The position numbers and the translations under genes are program-made. Below the pieces are notes generated by a model, which was not told the origin of the DNA, made no database searches, and worked only from the letters and a program-made list of their open reading frames with translations. From assembly GCA_003518205.1 (NCBI GenBank), contig DOZC01000020.1, positions 10,767-18,121 on the forward strand: a stretch of DNA of 7,355 nucleotides, written 5' to 3'. This DNA is from Minisyncoccota bacterium. Its GTDB lineage: Bacteria; Patescibacteriota; Microgenomatia; UBA1400; PJMF01. Shown in pieces: positions 1 to 5,549 of this stretch (the first letter of the stretch is position 1; each line of letters opens with the position of its first letter).

Positions 1-38
1 TTGGTGATTGCCGGGGCAACAGAAGTGACAGCAGACAT
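1..38 (-). CDS. Possible start of the next operon gene, cut by the window edge
   Basis: Reading the minus strand, an ATG at 38-36 opens a frame with no stop to the window edge (MSAVTSVAPAIT...). It begins 32 nt after the stop codon of the methyltransferase-like gene and continues the same orientation, so it could be the next gene of the operon. No Shine-Dalgarno sequence is visible and only 12 codons can be read. Function cannot be assigned, and chance is a real alternative. Confidence 0.3.
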   Translation of the reverse strand, partial: MSAVTSVAPAIT

Positions 39-57
39 GGTTTTAGTATACAGGAAA

Positions 58-90
58 CCAAAAAACTACGTTATTGAGGTGTTTTTTTGG
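58..90 (-). repeat. AT-rich inverted repeat over the methyltransferase-like gene's stop codon
   Basis: CCAAAAAAC at 58-66 is complementary to GTTTTTTTGG at 81-90 with one unpaired T, enclosing a 14-nt loop that contains the stop codon at 71-73. On the minus strand the stem is followed only by TTTCC, so it is a poor intrinsic terminator by itself. It may be a weak 3'-end hairpin or chance pairing of homopolymer runs. Confidence 0.2.
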
Positions 91-1126
91 CTACAATTAC
101 TAATCTGTCTGGTTGAGCAAATTCACCGCCGATTCTGGAACCAATGCCTGCAACTTTTGGTTTGAAACTAGAAATCTCTTTATCATTGGGAGATTTTTTT
201 GGCAAAACTTTATCTAAAATGTCCATAGCTTGATGAGCTACGGGAATAATTTTATTTACCATCAACGCTTTAAAGTCGTCTCCTCCGGCAACAGTGATAA
301 ACCAGGCTTTGGCCGCACTCCAGGTGGCGACTGCTTGATTCTTTGGAGCCATGCCCGGATTAGACTCAACGAAAACTAAACCTGCTTGATTCATAACCTC
401 CTTAATTTCATCTAGTGTTAACACAATTTCACCCTCCATATGATGGACTGCGTAATACTCTTCAGTTGGATGTATTCCCATTCTAGTGGTGGCAAAAGAT
501 GCTACTAAAACCCCATTTTCACCTAAAGTTTTAGCTTTTCTCCGAAGTGTTTCAACTAAAACTCTTTTCATTTGATCATGGTTTTCTGGCGTAAAATAAT
601 TTGGCCTAGATATGATCGGAATCTTTGCTAATTTTAATATCTCTTGAGTTAATTGATCCAATCTTTTTGCAGCTGAACCATAGTGTGCAGCTCCTAATGT
701 TGGAGAAACTTCTCGAGCCAATTCTCCATCTTTTTTCCCGTTGGCATCCCAACCCACATGAGATCCTAAATGAGCATCAACTATATCAGAGGCCACATTT
801 TCTCCAAAAGGCAAAGTGTGAGCGTGACCAACCACCACTTCAACCTTGCTATTTGAGCCATATTTGACTAATAAACTTTTTTTAACTTCTCCAGCTGTTT
901 GAAGATCAGGACAAGTTACAATTAATTTTTGATCTGGCATGTTTCCATCAGATCTAAGCCAGCCCTGAAAAATCTCAATCGTTATCAATCCATTTTCAGC
1001 TAATTCATTTTTTTTCAATGCCTCTTGAACCGCCCTAGCTGTTTGACCAATCGGATCGTGAGACATTTCAGCTAAAGATTCATTTATGTTATAAGACTTG
1101 TTTTCCAAAGGTTTGTTTTCCATCAT
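71..1126 (-). CDS. Divergent class I SAM-dependent methyltransferase-like protein
   Basis: A 351-aa protein with no signal peptide or membrane segment. I recognise a fold layout rather than a named family. Residues 95-121 (VEVVVGHAHTLPFGENVASD and following) resemble the 'gda..LPF.d..fD.v' segment of Methyltransf_11-type enzymes. Residues 202-214 (GENGVLVASFATT) resemble the strand after the SAM site, residues 236-257 the helix/strand that follows, and the end (RLVIVAKK) the last strand. The usual glycine-rich SAM motif is not clear; ITIEIFQG (49-55) then KLIVTCPD (67-74) sit where strands 1 and 2 should be. It may bind SAM weakly or not at all. The ATG at 1126 overlaps the stop of the upstream glycosyltransferase gene as ATGA, implying translational coupling; a second ATG at 1123 is an alternative start. 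Substrate unknown; a role in glycan or small-molecule modification beside the glycosyltransferase is only inference. Confidence 0.6.
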   Translation of the reverse strand: MMENKPLENKSYNINESLAEMSHDPIGQTARAVQEALKKNELAENGLITIEIFQGWLRSDGNMPDQKLIVTCPDLQTAGEVKKSLLVKYGSNSKVEVVVGHAHTLPFGENVASDIVDAHLGSHVGWDANGKKDGELAREVSPTLGAAHYGSAAKRLDQLTQEILKLAKIPIISRPNYFTPENHDQMKRVLVETLRRKAKTLGENGVLVASFATTRMGIHPTEEYYAVHHMEGEIVLTLDEIKEVMNQAGLVFVESNPGMAPKNQAVATWSAAKAWFITVAGGDDFKALMVNKIIPVAHQAMDILDKVLPKKSPNDKEISSFKPKVAGIGSRIGGEFAQPDRLVIVAKKTPQ

Positions 1127-2256
1127 ATTTTCAACAATTTCTTATACACTTTAATATGTACCGTGGCCACTTTAGCCGCATCGTATTGTTTGACTTCTTT
1201 GAGTTCCCATTTTTTGAGTCTGGCTGTCAACTGCGGTTGGTTTGATAATTTTAAAATAGCCGCAGCTAAAACTTCTGACTGCCTGGGATCTATCACTAAA
1301 TCCTGAGCCGGATAGTTTTTCATAGTTTCACTATAACCGCGATTGTTACCACAAATAATTGGCAAGCCACATGCCATAGCCTCAGTTAACACCATTCCAA
1401 AACTTTCACCTGACAATGAGGGCGCTATCAGAGCATCGGCGTGTTGCAGATAAGCCGTCTTAGTTTTTTCGCTTTGACGTCCCAACCAAACAATTTGCTT
1501 GGTTAAATCTAGAGTTTCAGCCAAAAGTTTGACTTCGATTTCCAACGGACCAGCTCCTAATACAAACAGCTTGAGTTGAGCGCGGAGGTCAACCGGAATT
1601 TTAGCCAAAGCTAACAATAGTTCGCTCATCCCTTTGCGCCGATCCAACCGGCCCACAAATAAAAAATTAAAGGTTTTGATCGTCAATAATTTTGGTCGTG
1701 GCTGAGGGATCTGATAGGCTTTGAGATCAATGGGGTTGGGAATAATTACTGTGGCAGCATCAGCAAAATACCTTTCACAACTGGCTGCAGTTTGAGATAC
1801 GGCGATGGTTTGAGTGATTTGGGGTTTGAGTTGTTTGGTGATGGCTTCTACAAAAAATAGCCACTGCTCCACCGGCGCATCTTTATCCCAACCGGAATGA
1901 AGGGTCACTACTACCGGAATTGGTGAAGCCGGAATCAATTGCCAATTGATAAATGGAATCAAGGGGGCCTGAACATGTAGTAAATCCAACTTTTGCTCTA
2001 TCAAAAGTTTTTTCAGCTCATCACCAGAAGCAAAACTAAAAGTGTAGTCAGACCAGGAGCCATTAAAATTCGGCAGATTTACTCCCAACCCTACGGATAC
2101 GTGGGGTTGGGGTACAGTTTTGATATCAGTAGGAGTCGGTGAAAAATAAACTACTTCAATACCTTGTTTTTGAAGCGCTTGCCCCAACAATAAAGTATGA
2201 GTTTGCACTCCTCCTAGTGTAGTAAAAGATAATGGACAGACCAAACCGACTCGCAT
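1123..2256 (-). CDS. GT4-family glycosyltransferase (GT-B fold, PimA-like)
   Basis: A 377-aa cytoplasmic or membrane-associated enzyme predicted to move a sugar from a nucleotide-sugar donor to an acceptor such as a lipid or glycan. The N-terminal domain starts with MRVGLVCPLSF and the glycine-rich loop GGVQTH (15-20), as in PimA-type mannosyltransferases. TLHSG (118-122) is the mid-domain histidine motif. The C-terminal domain has FVGRLDRRKG (200-209), with the Arg and Lys that hold the donor phosphates, and ESFGMVLTE (284-292), the EX7E motif that contacts the donor ribose. Length is normal for GT4. The start is supported by AGGA (2267-2264) seven bases ahead of the ATG, one of the few Shine-Dalgarno-like sites in this window. 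It follows the pseudouridine synthase gene by 16 nt and overlaps the methyltransferase-like gene by 4 nt. Donor and acceptor cannot be read from sequence. Confidence 0.9.
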   Translation of the reverse strand: MRVGLVCPLSFTTLGGVQTHTLLLGQALQKQGIEVVYFSPTPTDIKTVPQPHVSVGLGVNLPNFNGSWSDYTFSFASGDELKKLLIEQKLDLLHVQAPLIPFINWQLIPASPIPVVVTLHSGWDKDAPVEQWLFFVEAITKQLKPQITQTIAVSQTAASCERYFADAATVIIPNPIDLKAYQIPQPRPKLLTIKTFNFLFVGRLDRRKGMSELLLALAKIPVDLRAQLKLFVLGAGPLEIEVKLLAETLDLTKQIVWLGRQSEKTKTAYLQHADALIAPSLSGESFGMVLTEAMACGLPIICGNNRGYSETMKNYPAQDLVIDPRQSEVLAAAILKLSNQPQLTARLKKWELKEVKQYDAAKVATVHIKVYKKLLKI

Positions 2257-2272
2257 TTTAAATTCCTAATTT

Positions 2273-3040
2273 TTAAACTCCTGCCTGAGTTTTTAATAAT
2301 TCGAGCTCTGACTGACTTAATTTATGCCACTCACCTGGTTTGAGTGCCCCCAAACCAATGGGGCCAAACTGAATTCGCTTCAACTTCAATACTTCTAATT
2401 CTACATGAGGCAACATGCGTCTAATCTGACGATTTTTACCTTCGCGCAGCGTCATGAGAAGTGACCAACGCCGATTTTCTAGTGGTGTGGCTTCAATTTC
2501 GCAAGGCGCAGTCATGCCGTCTTTAAGTCGAACTCCTCGACGCAAATGATCTAATTTTTGAGGCGTAACTTCGCCGCTGACCCAAACTAAATAAATTTTG
2601 GGCAAATGAAACCTGGGATGAGCCAATCGCTCCGCCAATTCGCCATCATTAGTCATCAAAATTAAACCCTCTGATTCTTGATCCAATCTTCCTACCGGAT
2701 AAAGTCGAGTTTTTAACCCTTTGAAGTATTTCATGACTGTGGGTCGACCATCCGGATCACTAACTGTCGAAATTACTCCCGCCGGTTTATAGAGCCCAAA
2801 GTATTGCAAAACCACATTAGCTGGAGTCATCACCACTAGTTTGCCGTTAACCAAAATTTTATCTTGTCCCGGAATGACTGGTTGACCCAATGTGGCTGGC
2901 TGACCATTAACCATGACTCGACCCTCAGTAATCAGAGTATCGATTTTCCGCCTGGCAGCAATACCAAGTCTGGCAAGATATTTATTAATTCGCTCTTTGG
3001 CGCCAGTTTTAATAGGTTGTGGAGAAGAAACTAAGATCAT
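2273..3040 (-). CDS. rluB: rRNA pseudouridine synthase, RluB/RsuA family
   Basis: A 255-aa enzyme that isomerises a specific uridine of rRNA to pseudouridine. An S4 RNA-binding domain occupies about residues 16-63 (ERINKYLARLGIAARRKIDT, then VMVNGQ). The catalytic domain shows YFGLYKPAGVIST (80-92), the active-site motif GRLDQESEGLILMTNDGE with catalytic Asp120, PKIYLVWVSGEV (147-158) and the family signature REGKNRQIRRML near residue 200. These place it in the RsuA/RluB/RluE/RluF group. The S4 domain and the length favour RluB (23S rRNA, U2605 in E. coli) or RsuA (16S, U516); I cannot separate the two from sequence alone. The ATG at 3040 overlaps the kbl stop codon as ATGA, so it is probably translated by coupling to kbl. 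Its presence in a threonine-enzyme operon probably reflects genome packing. Confidence 0.9.
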   Translation of the reverse strand: MILVSSPQPIKTGAKERINKYLARLGIAARRKIDTLITEGRVMVNGQPATLGQPVIPGQDKILVNGKLVVMTPANVVLQYFGLYKPAGVISTVSDPDGRPTVMKYFKGLKTRLYPVGRLDQESEGLILMTNDGELAERLAHPRFHLPKIYLVWVSGEVTPQKLDHLRRGVRLKDGMTAPCEIEATPLENRRWSLLMTLREGKNRQIRRMLPHVELEVLKLKRIQFGPIGLGALKPGEWHKLSQSELELLKTQAGV

Positions 3041-4311
3041 AAGTTAGATCCATTAGAAACCAAGCCCAAGGTTTTAGCCGCTGACGTCAGAGCTATCGCA
3101 AAAGCCTCTAAATCAACTTGAGTGTGAGCGGCACTAATTTGAACCCGAATTTCATCTCGACCAGCTGGCACCACCGGGTAGTTGATGCTGGTCACCATAA
3201 ATCCTGCTGCAAACAGAGCTTCTTTCAAAGCTTTAGATTTAGCTGGATCACCTACCAAGACTGGTTGAATTGCGTGCTGTGACTTGGCCGCAAATTCAAG
3301 TCCGGCTTTGGACATTAAAGCCGAAAAAGTGGCCAAGTTTGTTCTGGACTGAGCTAAAATTTTTTGTCCGGCCGCTTGGTCTAACAACTCTACCGCTGCC
3401 AGTGCTGCTCCTGCCGTACCAGGTGAAATTGAGTTGGAGTAAATATAAGTAGCACAAGATTCGCGCAAATAATCAATCACAGTTTGGCTTGCTACCACAT
3501 AACCGCCATCAGCCCCAAAAGCTTTACCAAAAGTGCCAATAAGTACATCGGCCTTAACGCCTTCAATTTCTTCAATCCCGCGCCCGGTCTTTCCGGCAAT
3601 CCCGACTCCATGAGCATCGTCAACTACAAGCAAAACTCCATTTACATATTCTTTATCATACTTATCAATGATTGTTCTAATCTCTCTAAGCTTTTGATAT
3701 TCTCCTAACATACTGAAAACTCCATCGGTCACAACCAGAGCTCTTTTATAAATTTTTTTATTTATCTCAAGAACTTCCTCTAAATGTACTGGGTCCATAA
3801 GTTTAAAAATAGCTCTTTGTTCTTTCGGAAGATTGGCAACCCTTATGCCATCAATTATACTGCGGTGGTTTAAAGCGTCAGAAATAACGATGACATTATT
3901 ATCGACTAACGAATCCTTATTTTGTCCTGCAATCAGGCAGTATAAAACCGCGAGGTTAGTCGCAAATGAAAACGAAAAAACCATTGCGTCATCTCTTTTG
4001 TGAAATTTAGCCAAAGCCTTTTCAAGATCGCGGTGAATTTTTAGACTACCGGAAATAAATCTGACTGCGCCCGGCCCCGTACCAAAAATTTCTGATGCTT
4101 CTCTTTCAGCTTTTTTCAATAGAGGATGATGACGAAAACCTAGATAATCATTTGAGTTGAAAACTTGGTATTTTTCTTTACCAATGATCGCCTTTGGGGA
4201 ACTCTCCTTTGTAAAGCCGGTTATAATTTTTTCAAAACGCTTCGAAGTTTTTGCTTTATCAATCCTGTCAACCTCTTGTTTTAATACTGAAATAAAATTA
4301 TTGCGTGACAT
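3037..4311 (-). CDS. kbl: 2-amino-3-ketobutyrate CoA ligase (glycine C-acetyltransferase)
   Basis: A 424-aa PLP enzyme of the alpha-oxoamine synthase family. It cleaves 2-amino-3-ketobutyrate with CoA to glycine and acetyl-CoA, or runs the reverse condensation. Motifs in order: NSNDYLGF (52-59), FGTGPGAVRFISGS (76-89), ALNH (146-149, His expected to stack on PLP), VTDGVFSMLGE (194-204), VVDDAHGVG (229-237, Asp232 and His234 at the cofactor) and TFGKAFGADGG (260-270, Lys263 the expected Schiff-base lysine). The family also includes 8-amino-7-oxononanoate and 5-aminolevulinate synthases, but tdh ending 1 nt upstream makes Kbl much the best call. It is about 25 residues longer than E. coli Kbl, mostly at the N terminus. 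The coding sequence changes sharply in base composition near 3620 (see findings). No good Shine-Dalgarno sequence is present; the ATG follows the tdh stop TAA by one base, suggesting coupled translation. Confidence 0.9.
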   Translation of the reverse strand: MSRNNFISVLKQEVDRIDKAKTSKRFEKIITGFTKESSPKAIIGKEKYQVFNSNDYLGFRHHPLLKKAEREASEIFGTGPGAVRFISGSLKIHRDLEKALAKFHKRDDAMVFSFSFATNLAVLYCLIAGQNKDSLVDNNVIVISDALNHRSIIDGIRVANLPKEQRAIFKLMDPVHLEEVLEINKKIYKRALVVTDGVFSMLGEYQKLREIRTIIDKYDKEYVNGVLLVVDDAHGVGIAGKTGRGIEEIEGVKADVLIGTFGKAFGADGGYVVASQTVIDYLRESCATYIYSNSISPGTAGAALAAVELLDQAAGQKILAQSRTNLATFSALMSKAGLEFAAKSQHAIQPVLVGDPAKSKALKEALFAAGFMVTSINYPVVPAGRDEIRVQISAAHTQVDLEAFAIALTSAAKTLGLVSNGSNL

Positions 4312-4312
4312 A

Positions 4313-5272
4313 TTATTTTTTTCCGCCGACTGGCGGATTAATTTTTATTTTCAATTGACTCAACATAACCTTGGTCATTTTTTTAAGATCATATTTATGA
4401 TTCCAGCCCCAGTCACGCCTTGCCTGTGAATCATCTATCGATTTTGGCCAAGAGTCGGCAATCTTTTGCCTTCGGTCAGGTTTGTAGTCGCATTTAAATT
4501 TTGGAGATAATTTTTTAATTTCGGTAACCAGTTCGATTGGAGTATAATTAATTGCTCCAAAATTATAACTGGTGCGAACGGTGATCTTTTTGGCAGGGGT
4601 TTCCATAAGTTTTATAGTTCCATAAATTGCATCGTCAATGTACATCATTGGTAAACGGGTATCTTTTTTTAAAAAACAGGTGTATTTATTTTTGCCAATG
4701 GCTCCATAAAAAATATGGACGGAATATTCGGTCGTTCCGTCTCCCGGTGGCGTTTTGTAGCCAATCAACCCAGGATAGCGGAGGCTGCGACTATCAACTC
4801 CATATCTCAAAAAGTAATATTGACATAAAAGTTCACCGGCTACCTTATTTACTCCGTACATGGTGGTTGGTTCTAAAATTGTCCTTTGTGGAGTATTTAT
4901 TTTTGGAGTTGTTGATCCAAAAGCCGCAATTGAACTTGGCCAAAAAAGCTTAAATTTATATTTGACAGCCCGATCAAGAATCGATTTTAGACTGCCAAGA
5001 TTAATATCCCAAGCTAGATCGGGATTTTTTTCACTGGCAACCGAGAGCAACCCTGCTAAATGATAAACTGTGCCAATATTATGTTTTTTAATTATTTTTT
5101 CCAAATTATCCTTATCACGGACATCACCTTTTTCCGAAATTACATCAAATTGGTTATGGGTCGTCTTATGGGAAAGAGTAATGATTTCGTTACTCTTGTA
5201 CTTTTTCCGCAGTGCCAAAACCAAATCAGTTCCGACCAAACCGTATGCCCCAGTGATCAAAATTTTTTTCAT
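4313..5272 (-). CDS. tdh: L-threonine 3-dehydrogenase, extended SDR (epimerase-like) type
   Basis: A 319-aa NAD-dependent enzyme oxidising L-threonine to 2-amino-3-ketobutyrate, the substrate of the adjacent kbl product. It is the short-chain dehydrogenase form, not the zinc alcohol-dehydrogenase form of E. coli. Seen: Rossmann motif TGAYGLVG (7-14); FWPSSIAAFG (110-119) with the active-site serine; TMYGVNK (137-143) with catalytic Tyr139 and Lys143; RYPGLIGYKTPPGDGTTEY (165-183); RLPMMYIDDA (206-215); and ADSWPKSIDDSQARRDWGW near the C terminus. The last three are typical of SDR-type TDH and separate it from UDP-sugar epimerases. The start is fixed because an in-frame TAA lies immediately before the ATG. 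There is no usable Shine-Dalgarno site: AAGGAGGG lies about 27 nt upstream inside a hairpin. The last eight residues (NPPVGGKK) are encoded by a palindrome and look like an add-on. It is the first gene downstream of the threonine-rich leader. Confidence 0.9.
   Translation of the reverse strand: MKKILITGAYGLVGTDLVLALRKKYKSNEIITLSHKTTHNQFDVISEKGDVRDKDNLEKIIKKHNIGTVYHLAGLLSVASEKNPDLAWDINLGSLKSILDRAVKYKFKLFWPSSIAAFGSTTPKINTPQRTILEPTTMYGVNKVAGELLCQYYFLRYGVDSRSLRYPGLIGYKTPPGDGTTEYSVHIFYGAIGKNKYTCFLKKDTRLPMMYIDDAIYGTIKLMETPAKKITVRTSYNFGAINYTPIELVTEIKKLSPKFKCDYKPDRRQKIADSWPKSIDDSQARRDWGWNHKYDLKKMTKVMLSQLKIKINPPVGGKK
4322..4337. repeat. Short palindromic element at the 3' end of tdh
   Basis: TCCGCC-GACT-GGCGGA is a perfect 6-bp inverted repeat with a 4-nt loop, GC-rich in an AT-rich setting. 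On the minus strand it encodes the PPVGG of the tdh C terminus and ends 10 nt before the kbl start codon. It is not followed by a U-tract on the coding strand, so it is not a terminator for the operon. I interpret it as a small dispersed palindromic repeat inserted at the end of the gene; the dispersal cannot be shown from one window. Confidence 0.6.
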
Positions 5273-5293
5273 TTAATTATTATAATTTATAAT

Positions 5294-5315
5294 AAAAAGC
5301 CCTCCTTTCGGAGGG
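5294..5315 (-). terminator. Intrinsic terminator (attenuator segments 3:4) before tdh
   Basis: On the minus strand CCCTCC (5315-5310), loop GAAA (5309-5306) and GGAGGG (5305-5300) are followed by C and TTTTT (5298-5294). Six GC-rich pairs closed by a GNRA loop with a U-run make a plausible Rho-independent terminator. It lies 21 nt before the tdh start, so it would stop transcripts before tdh unless segment 3 is captured by segment 2. The plus strand also has a short T-run after this hairpin, but no gene there needs it. Confidence 0.7.
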
Positions 5316-5327
5316 ATATTTTTACAC

Positions 5328-5360
5328 AAAAAAACTACCCTCCTAAACGAGAGTGGTAGT
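5328..5360 (-). terminator. Leader hairpin 1:2 with U-tract, overlapping the threonine codons
   Basis: On the minus strand ACTACC-A-CTC (5360-5351) pairs with GAGGGTAGT (5342-5334), leaving one bulged A and an 8-nt loop that contains the leader stop codon. The stem runs into seven T residues (5334-5328). It therefore looks like an intrinsic terminator in its own right as well as the 1:2 'protector' hairpin of the attenuator. It could also end transcripts coming from mtaB, the tRNA and the small ORFs upstream. Confidence 0.6.
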
Positions 5361-5390
5361 TGTGCCGTTGATGTTAAGATTCATTTTCAT
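5343..5390 (-). CDS. Threonine-rich leader peptide, 15 aa (MKMNLNINGTTTTLV)
   Basis: A 15-codon ORF from ATG at 5390 to TAG at 5345-5343. Residues 10-13 are four consecutive threonines written as ACA, ACT, ACC and ACT. Using three different codons for one amino acid argues against a simple DNA repeat and for a constraint on threonine itself. The Thr codons form the 5' arm of the first leader hairpin, and the stop codon lies in its loop. The first gene downstream is threonine dehydrogenase. This matches thr/trp/his-type leader peptides, whose job is to report charged-tRNA supply rather than to act as a protein. No Shine-Dalgarno sequence precedes the ATG; the promoter-like boxes upstream would place the transcript start at or next to the ATG, so it may be leaderless. 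A second in-frame ATG at 5384 is an alternative start. The main alternative is a chance ORF. Confidence 0.6.
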   Translation of the reverse strand: MKMNLNINGTTTTLV

Positions 5391-5397
5391 TAGATTA

Positions 5398-5425
5398 AAT
5401 ATACTCTATATTTATGAAAAATCAA
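5398..5425 (-). promoter_or_regulatory. Predicted promoter of the threonine leader and tdh operon
   Basis: On the minus strand TTGATT (5425-5420) and TATATT (5403-5398) are separated by 16 bp, close to sigma-70-type -35 and -10 boxes. Transcription would begin about 7 nt downstream, at or beside the leader-peptide ATG (5390). AT-rich sequence produces such matches often, so the support is mainly the good position relative to the leader. The -35 box overlaps the stop codon of the possible 32-aa ORF. Confidence 0.45.
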
Positions 5426-5520
5426 TAGAATTTTTTGTGGGAACCTCGCACTCTTCCCGAATTCAAATACTTATCCAAAACAGCGGTTTCGGCTTCGAAC
5501 CCCGGTGGTTCATGCTCCAT
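5422..5520 (-). CDS. Possible small ORF, 32 aa, unknown function
   Basis: From ATG at 5520 to TGA at 5424-5422, the frame encodes a 32-residue hydrophilic peptide beginning MEHEPPGFEAETAVLDKY and ending HKKFY. The composition is protein-like (acidic N-terminal half, basic C-terminal end) with no membrane segment. It lies 29 nt after the 82-aa ORF and before the leader promoter. A weak hairpin (5521-5536) directly precedes the ATG and no Shine-Dalgarno sequence is seen. Its 'FEAETA' loosely echoes 'EFETAG' in the 82-aa ORF, and the DNA shares GAAACCGC, so the two may be related or one may be a decayed piece. I do not recognise a family. Confidence 0.3.
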   Translation of the reverse strand: MEHEPPGFEAETAVLDKYLNSGRVRGSHKKFY

Positions 5521-5549
5521 AAAACCAACTGGTTTTTGTTTTTTTTGGT

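Larger units (their letters stand above)
5273..5390 (-). promoter_or_regulatory. Predicted threonine attenuator leader of the tdh-kbl operon
   Basis: On the minus strand the leader holds a short threonine-rich ORF (5390-5343) and four RNA segments. Segment 1 is ACTACCACTC (5360-5351, overlapping three Thr codons). Segment 2 is GGAGGGTAGT (5343-5334). Segment 3 is CCCTCC (5315-5310). Segment 4 is GGAGGG (5305-5300), followed by CTTTTTATT. Segment 1 pairs with 2 (9 bp, one bulged A). Segment 2 can instead pair with 3 (6 bp GGAGGG/CCCTCC, extended by TTTTT-GTGT-AAAAA inside its loop). Segment 3 can pair with 4 (6 bp, GAAA loop). These pairings exclude each other as in trp/his-type attenuators. 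The leader stop codon UAG (5345-5343) falls at the 1/2 boundary, as expected for ribosome-controlled folding. Expected behaviour, by analogy: ribosome stalling at Thr codons frees segment 2, forms 2:3 and allows readthrough into tdh. No energies were computed. Confidence 0.65.

Noticed and set aside
1..168. Plus-strand frame open from the left edge, read as LVIAGATEVTADMVLVYRKP...
   Set aside because: It runs about 98 nt antisense into the methyltransferase-like gene, becomes Leu/Phe/Trp-rich there, and has no start in the window. A minus-strand continuation fits the operon better, though a convergent gene ending here is not fully excluded.
1123..4311. Alternative genetic code with TGA as glycine
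   Set aside because: TGA ends both the glycosyltransferase and kbl frames exactly at ATGA overlaps with the next gene, as ordinary stops would.
4322..4337. Rho-independent terminator between tdh and kbl
   Set aside because: On the coding (minus) strand the stem is followed by AAAAAAATAAT, not a U-tract, and the two genes are only 1 nt apart.
4157..4429. Plus-strand ORF spanning the tdh/kbl junction
   Set aside because: It is antisense to two confidently identified genes, and its protein is Phe/Leu-rich with no recognisable motif.
5300..5308. AAGGAGGG as the Shine-Dalgarno site of tdh
   Set aside because: It ends about 27 nt before the ATG and forms the closing arm of a terminator hairpin, too far for normal initiation; an in-frame TAA directly before the ATG prevents an earlier tdh start.
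5060..5359. Overlapping plus-strand ORFs across the tdh start and leader
   Set aside because: They read through the terminator hairpins and the antisense of tdh, and show no family features.
5273..5425. T-box or metabolite riboswitch instead of peptide-based attenuation
   Set aside because: I see no T-box sequence (UGGN'-containing bulge of the antiterminator type), and the leader is too short for a T-box stem I with specifier loop. The Thr-codon ORF explains the structure more simply.
5521..5546. Plus-strand terminator: AAAACC-AACT-GGTTTT followed by T-rich sequence
   Set aside because: The stem has only two G-C pairs, and there is no plus-strand gene for it to terminate.
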